Shown here: piece after piece, positions 1 through 9,040 of the stretch
How the letters are laid out: each line of letters opens with the position of its first letter
Position numbering within the stretch: the first letter of the stretch is position 1
Origin: Pedobacter endophyticus
Lineage (GTDB): Bacteria; Bacteroidota; Bacteroidia; Sphingobacteriales; Sphingobacteriaceae
DNA length: 64,000 bases
Assembly: GCF_015679185.1 (NCBI RefSeq)
Contig: NZ_CP064939.1
Location: forward strand, 4,526,001-4,590,000
Direction: 5' to 3'
Notes under the pieces: generated by a model
Database searches by the model: none
What the model was told of the DNA's origin: nothing
Seen by the model: only the letters and a program-made list of their open reading frames with translations
Made by a program: the position numbers and the translations under genes

Positions 1-38
1 GTTTCAACTATTACGGTAACCAATTCTTCTTTTGGCAT
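1..38 (-). CDS. N-terminus of an unidentified protein, cut by the window edge
   Basis: A reverse-strand ATG at 38 opens a frame reading MPKEELVTVIVET before the window ends. It begins 11 bases after the stop of the upstream DUF6766 gene on the same strand, so it is probably the next gene of that operon. Too little is visible to name a family. Confidence 0.4.
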   Translation of the reverse strand, partial: MPKEELVTVIVE

Positions 39-49
39 ATTTTATTCGT

Positions 50-727
50 TTATTTTCCAGTTTCTAAATGAGGAGCGTCTACAGGTTTCGATTCAGGAGA
101 ACCTTTTTGGCGCAGAAAAATGGTGAGGATGACAATAGAGGCAACGGATAAAAATTCGCTTTGCCAGTTTTGAAAGGTTTCAAACCAAAAGTTTGCCCCG
201 GCAGCATAGCTGAGTAAGCTTTCTTCCGCCATGCCCTTTAGGTGCTGTTCGGTATTGTGCGATTCCCAGCTTCCGTATAAGTGAAGCGCCCAGCTTGTTA
301 AAAACAATATTGCGAAGGCCAGCGAAAGTGAGTTGGCGTAAAGCCAGAGGATCCATCCACCTTTCTTTACGGGCCAGGGGCTATCTTTGCTGGCTACCGG
401 AACGCGATCGACCGCTTCAGGCTCGTCAATTTTTTTCGATTCTGCCGAGCCAATCTGTCTCAAATGAATCGTTAACAGCACATAAAGCATCATTTGCAGA
501 AACTCACTTTCAAAATTCTCGAATGTCGCCGAAATGAAGTGCCCTGTTGAAAGGTAGGTGGTTAGTGAAATTTTTGCGGCACCAAGCTCCTGCAGTTCCG
601 TATTGTGTTCGTGCCATCCGGTTAGTGCCTGCCCGCCAAGCGTAAATAGAAAAAGGAAAAGGAAAAAAACAGAAAGTCCGTTTTTGTACAGCCAACTCCG
701 CTTACTCTTACTTTCGTTTGTTGCCAT
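50..727 (-). CDS. DUF6766-type membrane protein with internal duplication
   Basis: A protein of 225 residues from the ATG at 727; a TTG three codons upstream (736) is possible but overlaps the preceding stop. It contains two related halves. Each has a first hydrophobic segment (SVFFLFLFLFTLGGQAL and SLAFAILFLTSWALHLY), an aromatic WHEHNTE or WESHNTE motif, a FENFESEFLQ or FQNWQSEFLS motif and a second hydrophobic segment ending in LRQ-G-ESK. Four membrane segments are expected, so this is probably an inner-membrane protein. The repeated His/Glu motifs resemble the family I know as DUF6766, whose function is not known to me. It starts 5 bases after the CinA-like stop, so the two are probably co-transcribed. 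Confidence 0.75.
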   Translation of the reverse strand: MATNESKSKRSWLYKNGLSVFFLFLFLFTLGGQALTGWHEHNTELQELGAAKISLTTYLSTGHFISATFENFESEFLQMMLYVLLTIHLRQIGSAESKKIDEPEAVDRVPVASKDSPWPVKKGGWILWLYANSLSLAFAILFLTSWALHLYGSWESHNTEQHLKGMAEESLLSYAAGANFWFETFQNWQSEFLSVASIVILTIFLRQKGSPESKPVDAPHLETGK

Positions 728-732
728 GATAA

Positions 733-1221
733 TCAATTTAACTTTAGGAGGTAATCTTCAAGCAGTTCGGCGCAACGTGCTATAGTGCCCGAAACGATTT
801 CTTCCTGCGAGCCGCTAAAATTCATCCGCTCAGAAAAAATGTGCTCCCCACCATGAACCGCATAAATAAACATGGTACCTACAGGTTTTTCGGCCGTTTC
901 GCTGCCTCCGGGGCAGGTTAACCCCGTTACACCAATGTGTATATCCGCAGGGATAAGTTTACCCAAACCCAAAGTAATGGCTTTGGTTACCTCCATCGAT
1001 TCGGGTGTGTATTTTTTCAGCAAGGCTTCATCAACATCCAGTAAGTTTTGTTTTAAGCAGGCATCGTAACAGGCAATTCCGCCCTTTAAAAATGAGCCGG
1101 CATCATCCATCAACGAAAAACGGGCGCAGAGCGCACCAGCCGTAGCACTTTCGGCAAAAGCCAGGTTCATTTTCTTTTCTATCAAGAGTTTTGTAATATT
1201 CTCAATCGTTTCCTCTTTCAT
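733..1221 (-). CDS. CinA C-terminal-like nicotinamide-nucleotide amidase
   Basis: A protein of 162 residues matching the stand-alone CinA C-terminal (PncC) family, usually about 160 residues. These enzymes deamidate nicotinamide mononucleotide to nicotinate mononucleotide in pyridine-nucleotide salvage. Visible signatures are AESATAGALCARF near residues 24-36 (family: AES-T-G), GGIACYD, and GVTGLTCPGGSETAEKPVGT, matching the usual GITG-AGP-GG---KPVG block. The frequent AGP is TCP here. It lacks the N-terminal MoCF domain of full-length CinA. It is divergent from the DUF892-katE operon and leads a reverse operon with the DUF6766 gene. Family assignment is firm; the substrate is inferred. Confidence 0.85.
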   Translation of the reverse strand: MKEETIENITKLLIEKKMNLAFAESATAGALCARFSLMDDAGSFLKGGIACYDACLKQNLLDVDEALLKKYTPESMEVTKAITLGLGKLIPADIHIGVTGLTCPGGSETAEKPVGTMFIYAVHGGEHIFSERMNFSGSQEEIVSGTIARCAELLEDYLLKLN

Positions 1222-1475
1222 ATCTGATCAATGAATTGGTGGTTAGTAGATGTATGCTAAACATGCGTTTATTCTTGATGGTTTTAACTTTCTAATCTGC
1301 CAGAGGCTTCCTCACGGCATTAAACTTGTTTACGGCCTGATACACAACAACCCGCTATTCAACTGTAAAATGAGTAAAACTGTTAAAACCATTACTCAAA
1401 AACAACGTTATCCTTTTATTAACGATGATGCTGTTGGCATCATTCATTATCCCTAAACGCATACAAAACATCACT

Positions 1476-2030
1476 ATGAAAAAACAAGAAAGCGGTACAA
1501 CGCCAAAACTCAGTACCAAAACCAACAACGACAGTCAGAACCCGCTGCTGGAACTATTCACCAGCGGAATACGCGATTTATACTGGGCAGAGAATCACCT
1601 GGTAAAAAGCTTACCAAAAATGATCTCTGCCGCTACCGATCCTAAATTGAAAAAAACAATAGAATCTCATCTTGTAGAAACCCAGGGACATGTACGGCGG
1701 ATTGAGCAGATTTTTACGCTTTTGAATGAAAAGCCAATAGCCAAAAAATGCGATGCCATGGAAGGGTTGACAAAGGAAGGGGAAGGCATGGTAGAGGAAA
1801 CTGAACAAGGAACGGTTGCAAGAGACATGGGTATCATTTTGGCCTCTCAAAAAGTTGAGCATTACGAAATCGCCTCTTACAACGGCCTTTTTAAACTTGC
1901 GGAACAGTTAGGACTGAATGAAGTTGGGGCGTTGCTGGCCGAAACACTTTCGGAAGAAAAACTTGCCGACGAAAAGCTAGCTGATTTAGCTGATAAAGAA
2001 ATTGATTATAAAATTGCCGACAAAGCGTAA
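1476..2030 (+). CDS. DUF892 / YciF-like ferritin-fold protein
   Basis: A protein of 184 residues from the ATG at 1476 (MKKQESGTTPK); an upstream in-frame ATG at 1425 would add an unlikely leader. After a polar tail of about 25 residues comes LLELFTSGIRDLYWAENHLVKSLPKM, the typical start of DUF892 (YciE/YciF) four-helix proteins, with further helices carrying GHVRRIEQIF, SQKVEHYEIASYNGL and ETLSEEKLADEKLADLA. The E and H residues on these helices resemble a di-iron site. Family members are linked to oxidative, osmotic and general stress. It ends 15 bases before katE on the same strand, so co-transcription with a catalase is likely and fits a peroxide-defence role. Confidence 0.88.
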   Translation: MKKQESGTTPKLSTKTNNDSQNPLLELFTSGIRDLYWAENHLVKSLPKMISAATDPKLKKTIESHLVETQGHVRRIEQIFTLLNEKPIAKKCDAMEGLTKEGEGMVEETEQGTVARDMGIILASQKVEHYEIASYNGLFKLAEQLGLNEVGALLAETLSEEKLADEKLADLADKEIDYKIADKA

Positions 2031-2045
2031 TTAAAAAAGGAAAAA

Positions 2046-4253
2046 ATGGCCAAAAAACCAACAAGTAAAGTAACAGTTGCATCTGAGGTAGACACCTCGA
2101 AAGTGAGTAATGCCAAAACCGAAAAACTCGAAGCTTTTGTTGCGGATTCTACAGGACAAAAAATAACAACTAACCACGGCGTAAAAATAAACGACGATCA
2201 GAACTCGCTAAAGGCGGGCGACAGAGGGGCAACGTTGTTGGAGGATTTTATCTTCCGCGAGAAAATGACGCATTTCGACCACGAGCGTATTCCAGAACGC
2301 ATTGTACACGCAAGGGGCTCGGGCGCACATGGTGTATTTAAGGTTTATGAAGATATGTCTGAATATACCCGGGCAGCCTTTCTTTGCGATGTAGCGGCAG
2401 AAACACCGGTTTTTGTGCGGTTTTCGACCGTGGCGGGCTCTCGCGGATCGACCGATCTGGCCCGCGATGTAAGGGGTTTTGCTGTTAAATTTTATACCCA
2501 GGAAGGTAATTTCGATTTGGTTGGAAACAACATGCCGGTATTTTTTATACAAGATGCGCTGAAGTTTCCGGATCTCGTTCATGCAGTTAAGCCAGAACCG
2601 GATAATGAAATTCCGCAGGCAGCATCGGCACACGATACTTTCTGGGATTTTATTTCGCAAATGCCCGAATCGGCACACATGATTATGTGGTTAATGAGTG
2701 ATCGGGCGATTCCGCGAAGTTACCGGATGATGGAAGGATTTGGTGTGCACACTTTCAGGTTTGTAAATGCTGAGGGTAAAGCAAGTTTTGTAAAATTCCA
2801 CTGGAAACCATTACTCGGTGTACACTCAGTGGCCTGGGATGAAGCACAAAACATTTCGGGAAAAGACCCAGATTTCCACCGCCGCGATTTGTGGGATGCC
2901 ATTGAGGCAGGCGCTTTCCCTGAGTGGGAGCTAGGCGTGCAAATTGTTGCCGAGGAAGATGAATTTAAATTTGATTTTGACCTTTTAGATCCTACCAAGA
3001 TTATCCCCGAAGAACTCGTTCCTGTTAGGCGCATCGGAAAGCTTACCTTGAATAGAAACCCAGATAACTTTTTTGCGGAAACCGAACAGGTAGCTTTCCA
3101 CATCGGGCATGTTGTTCCCGGCATCGATTTCACTAACGACCCGCTTTTGCAAGGTCGATTATTCTCTTATACCGATACCCAGCTGCTGCGCTTAGGCGGT
3201 CCCAACTTTCACGAAATTCCGATAAATAGGCCCGTGGTTCCCGTTCATAATAACCAACGCGATGGCCACATGCGCCAAACTATTAACCGCGGCAAAACCA
3301 GTTACGGCCCCAACGGAATTGCCAATCAAGATCCTCAACAGGCGAAAGCTTCGGAGGGTGGCTTTGTAAGTTATAATGAGCGTATAGATGCCCGGAAGGT
3401 AAGGGCCAGAAGCAGAAGCTTTTTCGATCATTTTTCGCAAGCCCGGTTGTTCCTTAACAGCCAATCAGAAGCCGAGAAAAATCACCTGATCGATGCATTT
3501 AGCTTTGAGCTTGGAAAAGTGAAAGAAATTTTTGTGAGGGAAAGAATGCTGAGTTTGCTAGCCGAAGTTGACAAATCTTTAGCTGCTGCGGTAGCGTTTA
3601 ACCTCGGGCTGCATGTTGAAAAGATTCCGTTGAATGAACTTAACGGAAGCGTTCCCGCTGATGCTGATCCCGAAGATTATGCTCCCTTTCAGCACGAGGG
3701 CGAGCTTGCGATTTCGCCGGCATTGAGCATGGCCGATACCATTAAAGATTCGATCAAGACCCGAAAAGTTGCCATTCTTGCGGCAGATGGCGTAAATGCC
3801 GATGCGCTGAATGCAGTTAAGGCAGTGCTGATAGATAAGGGTGCCACCTGCCACGTAATTGCCCCAAAACTGGGTCAGATTATTGCAGAAAATGATGAAC
3901 GGGTGCCTGTTGATGAAAGTTTCCTTACAGCAGCTTCTGTACTTTACGATGCCGTTTATGTATGCGGCGGGGCAAACTGTGCTGCTACACTCGAGGCCGA
4001 AGCAAATGCCGTTCATTTTTTAAATGAAGCCTTTAAGCACTGCAAAGCAATAGCAGCCGACCAATCGGCCATGCAGGTGCTTGAGGCCAGCTATTTCTTT
4101 AAAAAGCTGCCTGCTCAATATGATGAGGAAACAGCCCTGCGTGAAGGTGTTATTGTATCTGACAATAGCGGCGAACTTGGAGAGATCTTTAGCAAAATGA
4201 TTGCCCTGCATCGCTTTTGGGACAGAGAAGTGCCGAGAAAGATTCCGGCTTAA
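2046..4253 (+). CDS. katE: Large-subunit catalase (HPII/KatE type)
   Basis: Converts hydrogen peroxide to water and oxygen with a buried haem. At 735 residues it is a large-subunit (clade 2) catalase with a catalase core and a C-terminal flavodoxin/DJ-1-like domain from about residue 575 (TRKVAILAADGVNADALNAV). Active-site residues are in place: distal His88 in ERIVHARG, Asn161 in DLVGNNMPVFF and haem-ligand Tyr375 in RLFSYTDTQ. Their spacing is identical to His128, Asn201 and Tyr415 of E. coli HPII. His352 corresponds to the His that forms a covalent bond to the haem Tyr in HPII. A 60-residue hydrophilic N-terminal arm precedes the core. The last gene of the DUF892-katE operon. Confidence 0.97.
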   Translation: MAKKPTSKVTVASEVDTSKVSNAKTEKLEAFVADSTGQKITTNHGVKINDDQNSLKAGDRGATLLEDFIFREKMTHFDHERIPERIVHARGSGAHGVFKVYEDMSEYTRAAFLCDVAAETPVFVRFSTVAGSRGSTDLARDVRGFAVKFYTQEGNFDLVGNNMPVFFIQDALKFPDLVHAVKPEPDNEIPQAASAHDTFWDFISQMPESAHMIMWLMSDRAIPRSYRMMEGFGVHTFRFVNAEGKASFVKFHWKPLLGVHSVAWDEAQNISGKDPDFHRRDLWDAIEAGAFPEWELGVQIVAEEDEFKFDFDLLDPTKIIPEELVPVRRIGKLTLNRNPDNFFAETEQVAFHIGHVVPGIDFTNDPLLQGRLFSYTDTQLLRLGGPNFHEIPINRPVVPVHNNQRDGHMRQTINRGKTSYGPNGIANQDPQQAKASEGGFVSYNERIDARKVRARSRSFFDHFSQARLFLNSQSEAEKNHLIDAFSFELGKVKEIFVRERMLSLLAEVDKSLAAAVAFNLGLHVEKIPLNELNGSVPADADPEDYAPFQHEGELAISPALSMADTIKDSIKTRKVAILAADGVNADALNAVKAVLIDKGATCHVIAPKLGQIIAENDERVPVDESFLTAASVLYDAVYVCGGANCAATLEAEANAVHFLNEAFKHCKAIAADQSAMQVLEASYFFKKLPAQYDEETALREGVIVSDNSGELGEIFSKMIALHRFWDREVPRKIPA

Positions 4254-4300
4254 CCTCACCCTGTAAATTTCGGTGATCTTTGCACTGTATGTTCAATAAT

Positions 4301-4333
4301 AGAGAAGTCAAGTTTTCAAAACTTGACTTCTCT
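4301..4333 (+). terminator. Perfect 33-base hairpin downstream of katE
   Basis: Arms of 16 bases (AGAGAAGTCAAGTTTT and its complement) flank a single central C, about 50 bases after the katE stop. There is no strong T run, so it may act as a terminator or as a 3'-end stabiliser. A near copy sits after fabG at 55153-55185. Confidence 0.6.
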
Positions 4334-4490
4334 TGGTTTATAGGATATCATAAATTAAAAATTGTAAGGGGCTCGCGACTTTAACTCGGGTTAAAAGCAA
4401 CGCTTTGCTCTAGCCTTGTGAAATCGGAAGGATCTATCGGCAGGAAAAACCTCTCCTGTGAACGTTTTGGGTGAGGCATTGCCTTTGCTC

Positions 4491-4943
4491 TCCCTCTCCT
4501 TTGAGGAGAGGGATGTAAGGGCAGTACAACCGCTTAGCGGCATTAAGAGGAGGAAGGCTCTGGCTTACAGACGTTAAGAGTAGAGGTTTTGCGTTAAAAC
4601 CACTGTACTAAGTTTCCCACTCTTCAAGGAGAGGGATGCACGGACGGGCGAGAAACCACTACCATTCATAGGGAGAGGTTTTACAAGCAAAGTCTTCGCT
4701 TTCCCCTCCAATTTTATCCTAAGGAATTCACAGACAGTAAAACGGCCTGTCGACGTTAATAGGAGAGGTTTTGGGTTAAAACCACTGTACTAAGTTTCCC
4801 TCTCTTCAAGGAGAGGGATGCACGGACGGGCCAGAAACCACTACCATTCATAGGGAGAGGTTTTACAAGCAATGCCTTAAATTCCCTCTCTTCAAGGAGA
4901 GGGATGCACGGATGGAACAAAAAGCACTGCCATGAATAGGGGA
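4491..4943. repeat. Tandem repeat island with CTCTCC hairpins
   Basis: This fills the gap between katE and the next gene. A 120-base unit occurs at 4571-4690 and again, nearly identical, at 4753-4872 (period 182), followed by a partial third copy to 4943. Each contains a small palindrome TCCCTCTC-TTCAAG-GAGAGGGA (4797-4818, 4883-4904; one arm mutated near 4619); a related one with 10-base arms lies at 4491-4513. No coding signal is seen. Confidence 0.8.
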
Positions 4944-4947
4944 AAGT

Positions 4948-5757
4948 CTATCTGTCTTCTTCCTTCAGCGGTTCCTGCATTTTTCCCATTTGTTTGGCCT
5001 GCATGCTATCTGGTATCACGTTGCCCATTGTAACCTGAACTTTATTTTTAAATCCAGAAACAACCATGTCCTTACCTGCAAGCAAGGCTTCGTAGCCATC
5101 TTTGGCAACCACTGCAGGGTCTGCAAGCTCCTGTTCATGAACAATTTTCGAGTCCAGCATATCCGCTTTTTTGAAGAAATCCGTATCAGTTGCGCCAGGA
5201 AGAAGTGATGTAACGGTAACCCCTGTATCTTGCAGCTCGGTTCGGATGGCTTCGTTAAATGAGTGCACAAATGCCTTTGTTCCGTGGTAAACGGCCTGGT
5301 ATGGCCCCGGGGCTTTTCCGGCTATAGATGCCACGTTTAAGATCTTTCCCGTTCCGCGGGCGACCATATCTTTAAGGAACAATTTGGTGATAGTTACCAG
5401 AGCCACAACATTCAGTTGAATAATATTAAGTTCCTTTTCGAGATCATTTTCTATAAACTTACCAAAGGCTCCTTGCCCGGCGTCATTTACCACAACATCT
5501 ACCTGAATTGCCCGTTGTTTAATCTCATCAAACAACTCTTGAGCCGCATTGGGAATAAACAAGTCTTTACTAATTGTGATGACATCAACCCCTTGGCCTT
5601 TTAATATCTGAGCCGTACTTTCAAGTTCTCGTTCGTCTCTGGCAACAATAATCAGGTTGAAATTATCTTTCGCAAAAAGTTTTGCAAGCTCTAATCCAAT
5701 GCCACTTGTAGCGCCGGTTATTAAAGCATAGTGTTTTGTACTTTCCATAGTTTTCAT
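4948..5757 (-). CDS. SDR-family NAD(P)-dependent oxidoreductase (YdfG/DltE-like)
   Basis: A classical short-chain dehydrogenase of 269 residues. The nucleotide-binding TGATSGIG motif is at about residues 15-22, and the catalytic pattern is Ser in NVASIAG and YHGTK (Tyr/Lys). The usual NNAG is NDAG here, a tolerated variant. The C-terminal tail is charged (KQMGKMQEPLKEEDR). A second ATG at 5748 is an alternative start. Substrate unknown; such enzymes often reduce small aldehydes or 3-hydroxy acids. It is followed in the same direction by the island at 4491-4943 and preceded by another SDR (5829-6800), probably co-expressed with the stress genes nearby. Confidence 0.88.
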   Translation of the reverse strand: MKTMESTKHYALITGATSGIGLELAKLFAKDNFNLIIVARDERELESTAQILKGQGVDVITISKDLFIPNAAQELFDEIKQRAIQVDVVVNDAGQGAFGKFIENDLEKELNIIQLNVVALVTITKLFLKDMVARGTGKILNVASIAGKAPGPYQAVYHGTKAFVHSFNEAIRTELQDTGVTVTSLLPGATDTDFFKKADMLDSKIVHEQELADPAVVAKDGYEALLAGKDMVVSGFKNKVQVTMGNVIPDSMQAKQMGKMQEPLKEEDR

Positions 5758-5828
5758 GTTAGATATACATTTTTAACATGACCTCTTTCGAAAAGGTTTA
5801 ATATAATTGATTTTTTCGGTCAGCCAGA

Positions 5829-6800
5829 TCAAATCGATTTTTTGTGCTTAAGCAGCAAGATGGATGATAGGACAACAAGGGCGCCAATGCCGATGAATTT
5901 TCGGTGGGCCTTCGGTTTGCCAGGTAAGCCCCAGCCACCGTGTACGGAGTGGCCATATTCGAGCGGATTAAAAAGATTTCCACTCGTTACCGAAATGTTT
6001 TTCGCCTGTTTTAAATAAGTGCTAATTACCATGGCAACGGCGCCACGCGTTAGCGCGGGTAGCACCCCATACGATAGGCGCATCAATACAGCGAAACTAC
6101 CAACCATTTTTTCAGCCCGAGGATTTTGAGACAAACTGAAAATTGCCTGAGCAAGCCGAACAGGATCATATACAATTGGGCCGGGCTTAAGCACCTTGCC
6201 CGTGTAATTTGCAGCATGCTGGATGCCCGGCGTATCTAAAAAGCCAGGGAAAGCGTCGCAAACATGAATATTTCGATAAGGTTTTAATTCGGCCTTTAGC
6301 GCTGCCGAGAAACCTCTCAGGCCAAATTTAGCTGCCGAATAGCCGGCGCCATAAGGCACAGGCAAAAATCCACCGATAGATATATTGTTGATTAGTATTC
6401 CGCTTTGCTGTTTCTTAAAATAGGGCAATACCGCGTGTGCGCCGTGCATGTAGCCCAGTAAGTTGGTTTTGATCACCTGATCGCTAATCTCCATTGGCGT
6501 GGTATCAAATTCACCAACGGCGAGCACACCTGCATTATTTACCCAAACATCAATCTGCGTTCCGAAAGCCTGCGCCTCGGCTGCCAAATTAATTACCGAG
6601 TGGTAATTGGCTACATCCACCTCCACACACAAAACCTCAGCGCCAAGCGATTCACATTCAACAGCAAGCTCTTTTAGCGCCATTAAATGCCTTGATGCAA
6701 TCACCAGTTTATCGTGGTTTTTTGCAAACTCAAGGGCAATAGCCCTGCCTGCACCACTCGATGCACCGGTAATTACAACTGTTCTTTTGCTCTTTTCCAC
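5829..6800 (-). CDS. SDR-family oxidoreductase with C-terminal membrane anchor
   Basis: A protein of 323 residues starting at a GTG (6800); an in-frame stop lies three codons upstream, so no earlier start exists. The SDR core has TGASSGAGRA near residue 11, NNAG in VWVNNAGVLAVG, Ser in NISIGGF and YSAAK. After the core comes an extra domain of about 70 residues ending in a hydrophobic helix (IGIGALVVLSSILLL) and a KHKKSI tail, indicating a C-terminal inner-membrane anchor facing the cytoplasm. The substrate is unknown. Separated from the next SDR by 71 bases. Confidence 0.85.
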   Translation of the reverse strand: MEKSKRTVVITGASSGAGRAIALEFAKNHDKLVIASRHLMALKELAVECESLGAEVLCVEVDVANYHSVINLAAEAQAFGTQIDVWVNNAGVLAVGEFDTTPMEISDQVIKTNLLGYMHGAHAVLPYFKKQQSGILINNISIGGFLPVPYGAGYSAAKFGLRGFSAALKAELKPYRNIHVCDAFPGFLDTPGIQHAANYTGKVLKPGPIVYDPVRLAQAIFSLSQNPRAEKMVGSFAVLMRLSYGVLPALTRGAVAMVISTYLKQAKNISVTSGNLFNPLEYGHSVHGGWGLPGKPKAHRKFIGIGALVVLSSILLLKHKKSI

Positions 6801-6904
6801 AATGATTTAACTATTCAGACTTGAAATAGTTTGTGCATATAGTTCATTTAAGTACGCAGAAGTTTCGATGTCGGCGCAGACTTGCCACAAAAATCGGGGG
6901 ACAG

Positions 6905-7093
6905 TTAATCGTTAAACTTGCCCACCTCTTTATCTGTGTCCGCATCGCTTCCCTTTATCTGCTCATTAAGGTCGTTGTTTTCATCCTTTCCTTCCTTTTT
7001 CTCTGAATCTTTTTCCGAGTAAAGTTCCTCTGGATTTATTTTGCTGTTCTGATTTTCAGCATCAGGTTTCTTGTCGTTTTCTGGCGTAGTCAT
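6905..7093 (-). CDS. Small acidic disordered protein
   Basis: A protein of 62 residues made almost entirely of E, D, K, N, Q and S (for example EKDSEKKEGKDENNDLNEQ) with no hydrophobic core, so probably intrinsically disordered and soluble. It lies 32 bases upstream of a small lipoprotein gene end on the same strand. The composition resembles the protein at 12467-12727. I do not recognise a family; an in-frame ATG and consistent neighbours support a real gene, but function cannot be assigned. Confidence 0.55.
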   Translation of the reverse strand: MTTPENDKKPDAENQNSKINPEELYSEKDSEKKEGKDENNDLNEQIKGSDADTDKEVGKFND

Positions 7094-7125
7094 ATCTGTT
7101 CGTTTAAATGAATTGTTCGTAAATG

Positions 7126-7332
7126 TTAAGGTTGCTCAGGTTTCTTAGGCATAGTTTCCCCGCCCGAATCTACCGTTAAGCTGTCCGAATTCACACTGTC
7201 GTTAATAGATGTGGAAGATTGGCCTGGTGTTGTTGTTGTGGTATCGCCCAAGCGGTCATTTTTCTCTTGCGCACCACCGCAACCAAAAAACAGCAATGCA
7301 GTAACCGCAAATACAAAGAATAGCTTTTTCAT
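7126..7332 (-). CDS. Small lipoprotein
   Basis: From the ATG at 7332 the protein is 68 residues: a lipoprotein signal (MKKLFFVFAVTALLFFGC) with lipobox LFFGC, then a Thr/Ser/Asp-rich, proline-containing tail (TTTTTPGQSSTSINDS). A longer frame to 7356 adds a leader that breaks the signal layout. It should be lipidated at Cys18 and exposed in the periplasm or at the outer membrane. No domain is recognised. Confidence 0.65.
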   Translation of the reverse strand: MKKLFFVFAVTALLFFGCGGAQEKNDRLGDTTTTTPGQSSTSINDSVNSDSLTVDSGGETMPKKPEQP

Positions 7333-7498
7333 AACCTTAACTTTACTATTAAACACCAGTAAAACAATAAAAGGTTTTGATTATTTTACAATGTGCATGC
7401 GGCAACATACAACAATTTTTGAGGCGATTAACGCTACCAAAAGAAGTAACCTACATCGGTAGCCAGGGAAACTTCCCGGCGATTATCGATTGAAGCTT

Positions 7499-9040
7499 TT
7501 ACAAAGGGATATTACCATGTTTTTTCCGGGGATTGTTTACCACTTTGTTCTCCAACATTTTAAACGCCCTGATTAGTTTGGCCCGGGTTTGCGCAGGTTC
7601 GATCACTTCATCAATAAAGCCACGTTCGGCCGCACGGTAAGGGTTTGCAAAAATATCGGAATACAGTTTTTCTTTCTCGAGCCATTTTTCCTGGGGGTCG
7701 TTGGCTGAGTTGATCTCTCTTTTGAAGATGATTTCTGCCGCTCCTTTTGCACCCATCACGGCGATTTCGGCACTTGGCCAGGCAAAGTTTAAATCGGCGC
7801 CGATGTGTTTGCTATTCATCACATCATAAGCGCCACCATAGGCTTTTCGGGTAATTACCGTAATGCGTGGAACGGTTGCCTCGCTAAAAGCATAAAGCAG
7901 TTTTGCTCCGTTGGCAATAATGCCATTCCATTCCTGATCCGTTCCGGGCAAGAAACCGGGAACATCCTCGAACACCAAAAGCGGGATATTAAAGCAATCG
8001 CAAAAACGAACAAACCTGGCCGCTTTTGTAGATGAATTGCTATCTAACACCCCAGCCAGATAGGCTGGTTGGTTGGCCACAACGCCAATACTTCGGCCGG
8101 CCAAACGGGCAAAGCCCACTACAATATTCTCAGCAAAGCTTTTATGCACCTCCAAAAAGCTCTCTTCATCCGTCACTTCGGCAATTATATCACGAATATC
8201 GTAAGGCTGCGAAGCGTTTTGGGGCATAAAAGTATTCAACACCGTCCGGCTTTCATCGCCCGGCTCGTAGGGTAAATGCTCCGCCAGTTCCTCGCAGTTT
8301 TGCGGCATAAAACTAAGCAGCTTTTTTACATGGTTGATGGCCTCGATCTCATTTGTGCAAGCAAAATGCGTTACACCCGATTTCGTGGCATGTGTATTGG
8401 CCCCGCCCAGCTCTTCTGAGGTTACCTCTTCATGCGTAACGGTTTTAACCACGTTGGGGCCCGTAACAAACATGTACGAGGTGTTTTCGACCATTAAGAT
8501 GAAATCGGTAATTGCGGGCGAGTAAACTGCGCCACCAGCACACGGCCCCATAATTGCCGACAACTGCGGAATTACGCCCGATGCCTGTACATTTTTATAA
8601 AAAATATCGGCATAACCACCCAAAGAAACAACCCCCTCTTGAATACGGGCACCGCCACTATCATTTAAGCCAATTAACGGAGCGCCATTTTTCATCGCCA
8701 TATCCATTAATTTGCAGATTTTTTCCGCATGTGTTTCAGAAAGTGACCCACCAAAAACGGTAAAATCTTGAGAGAAAACATACGTTAACCTTCCATTTAT
8801 TGTTCCATAGCCCGTAACAACACCGTCGCCCAGATACTTCTCAGTTTCCATACCAAAGTCGGTACTGCGGTGCGTAACAAACATGCCAATTTCTTCAAAG
8901 CTTCCTTCATCCATCAAAAAATGAATCCGCTCGCGGGCAGTTAATTTTCCCTTTTTATGTTGACTGTCAATACGTAGCTGTCCGCCACCAAGGTGGGCCT
9001 GGTTAATCTTGTCTTGCAGTATCGCTATCTTTTTATCCAT
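7499..9040 (-). CDS. Acyl-CoA carboxylase carboxyltransferase (beta) subunit
   Basis: From the ATG at 9040 (MDKKIAILQDKI) the protein is 513 residues, the usual size of propionyl/methylcrotonyl-CoA carboxylase beta chains and methylmalonyl-CoA decarboxylase alpha chains. It transfers the carboxyl group between biotin and an acyl-CoA. Signatures include the RERIHFLMDEGSFEE start, GGSLSETHAEKICKLMD, the oxyanion segments SGGARIQEG and GPCAGGAVYSP, and C-terminal YGGAYDVMNSKHIGAD and PSAEIAVMGAKGA. No biotin carboxylase or biotin carrier gene is nearby, so propionyl-CoA carboxylase versus decarboxylase cannot be decided. Sequence further upstream in frame looks non-coding. Confidence 0.93.
   Translation of the reverse strand: MDKKIAILQDKINQAHLGGGQLRIDSQHKKGKLTARERIHFLMDEGSFEEIGMFVTHRSTDFGMETEKYLGDGVVTGYGTINGRLTYVFSQDFTVFGGSLSETHAEKICKLMDMAMKNGAPLIGLNDSGGARIQEGVVSLGGYADIFYKNVQASGVIPQLSAIMGPCAGGAVYSPAITDFILMVENTSYMFVTGPNVVKTVTHEEVTSEELGGANTHATKSGVTHFACTNEIEAINHVKKLLSFMPQNCEELAEHLPYEPGDESRTVLNTFMPQNASQPYDIRDIIAEVTDEESFLEVHKSFAENIVVGFARLAGRSIGVVANQPAYLAGVLDSNSSTKAARFVRFCDCFNIPLLVFEDVPGFLPGTDQEWNGIIANGAKLLYAFSEATVPRITVITRKAYGGAYDVMNSKHIGADLNFAWPSAEIAVMGAKGAAEIIFKREINSANDPQEKWLEKEKLYSDIFANPYRAAERGFIDEVIEPAQTRAKLIRAFKMLENKVVNNPRKKHGNIPL

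Noticed and set aside
1250..1456. Forward open frame of 68 codons upstream of DUF892
   Set aside because: It overlaps the promoter region and the alternative start of the next gene; no family resemblance.
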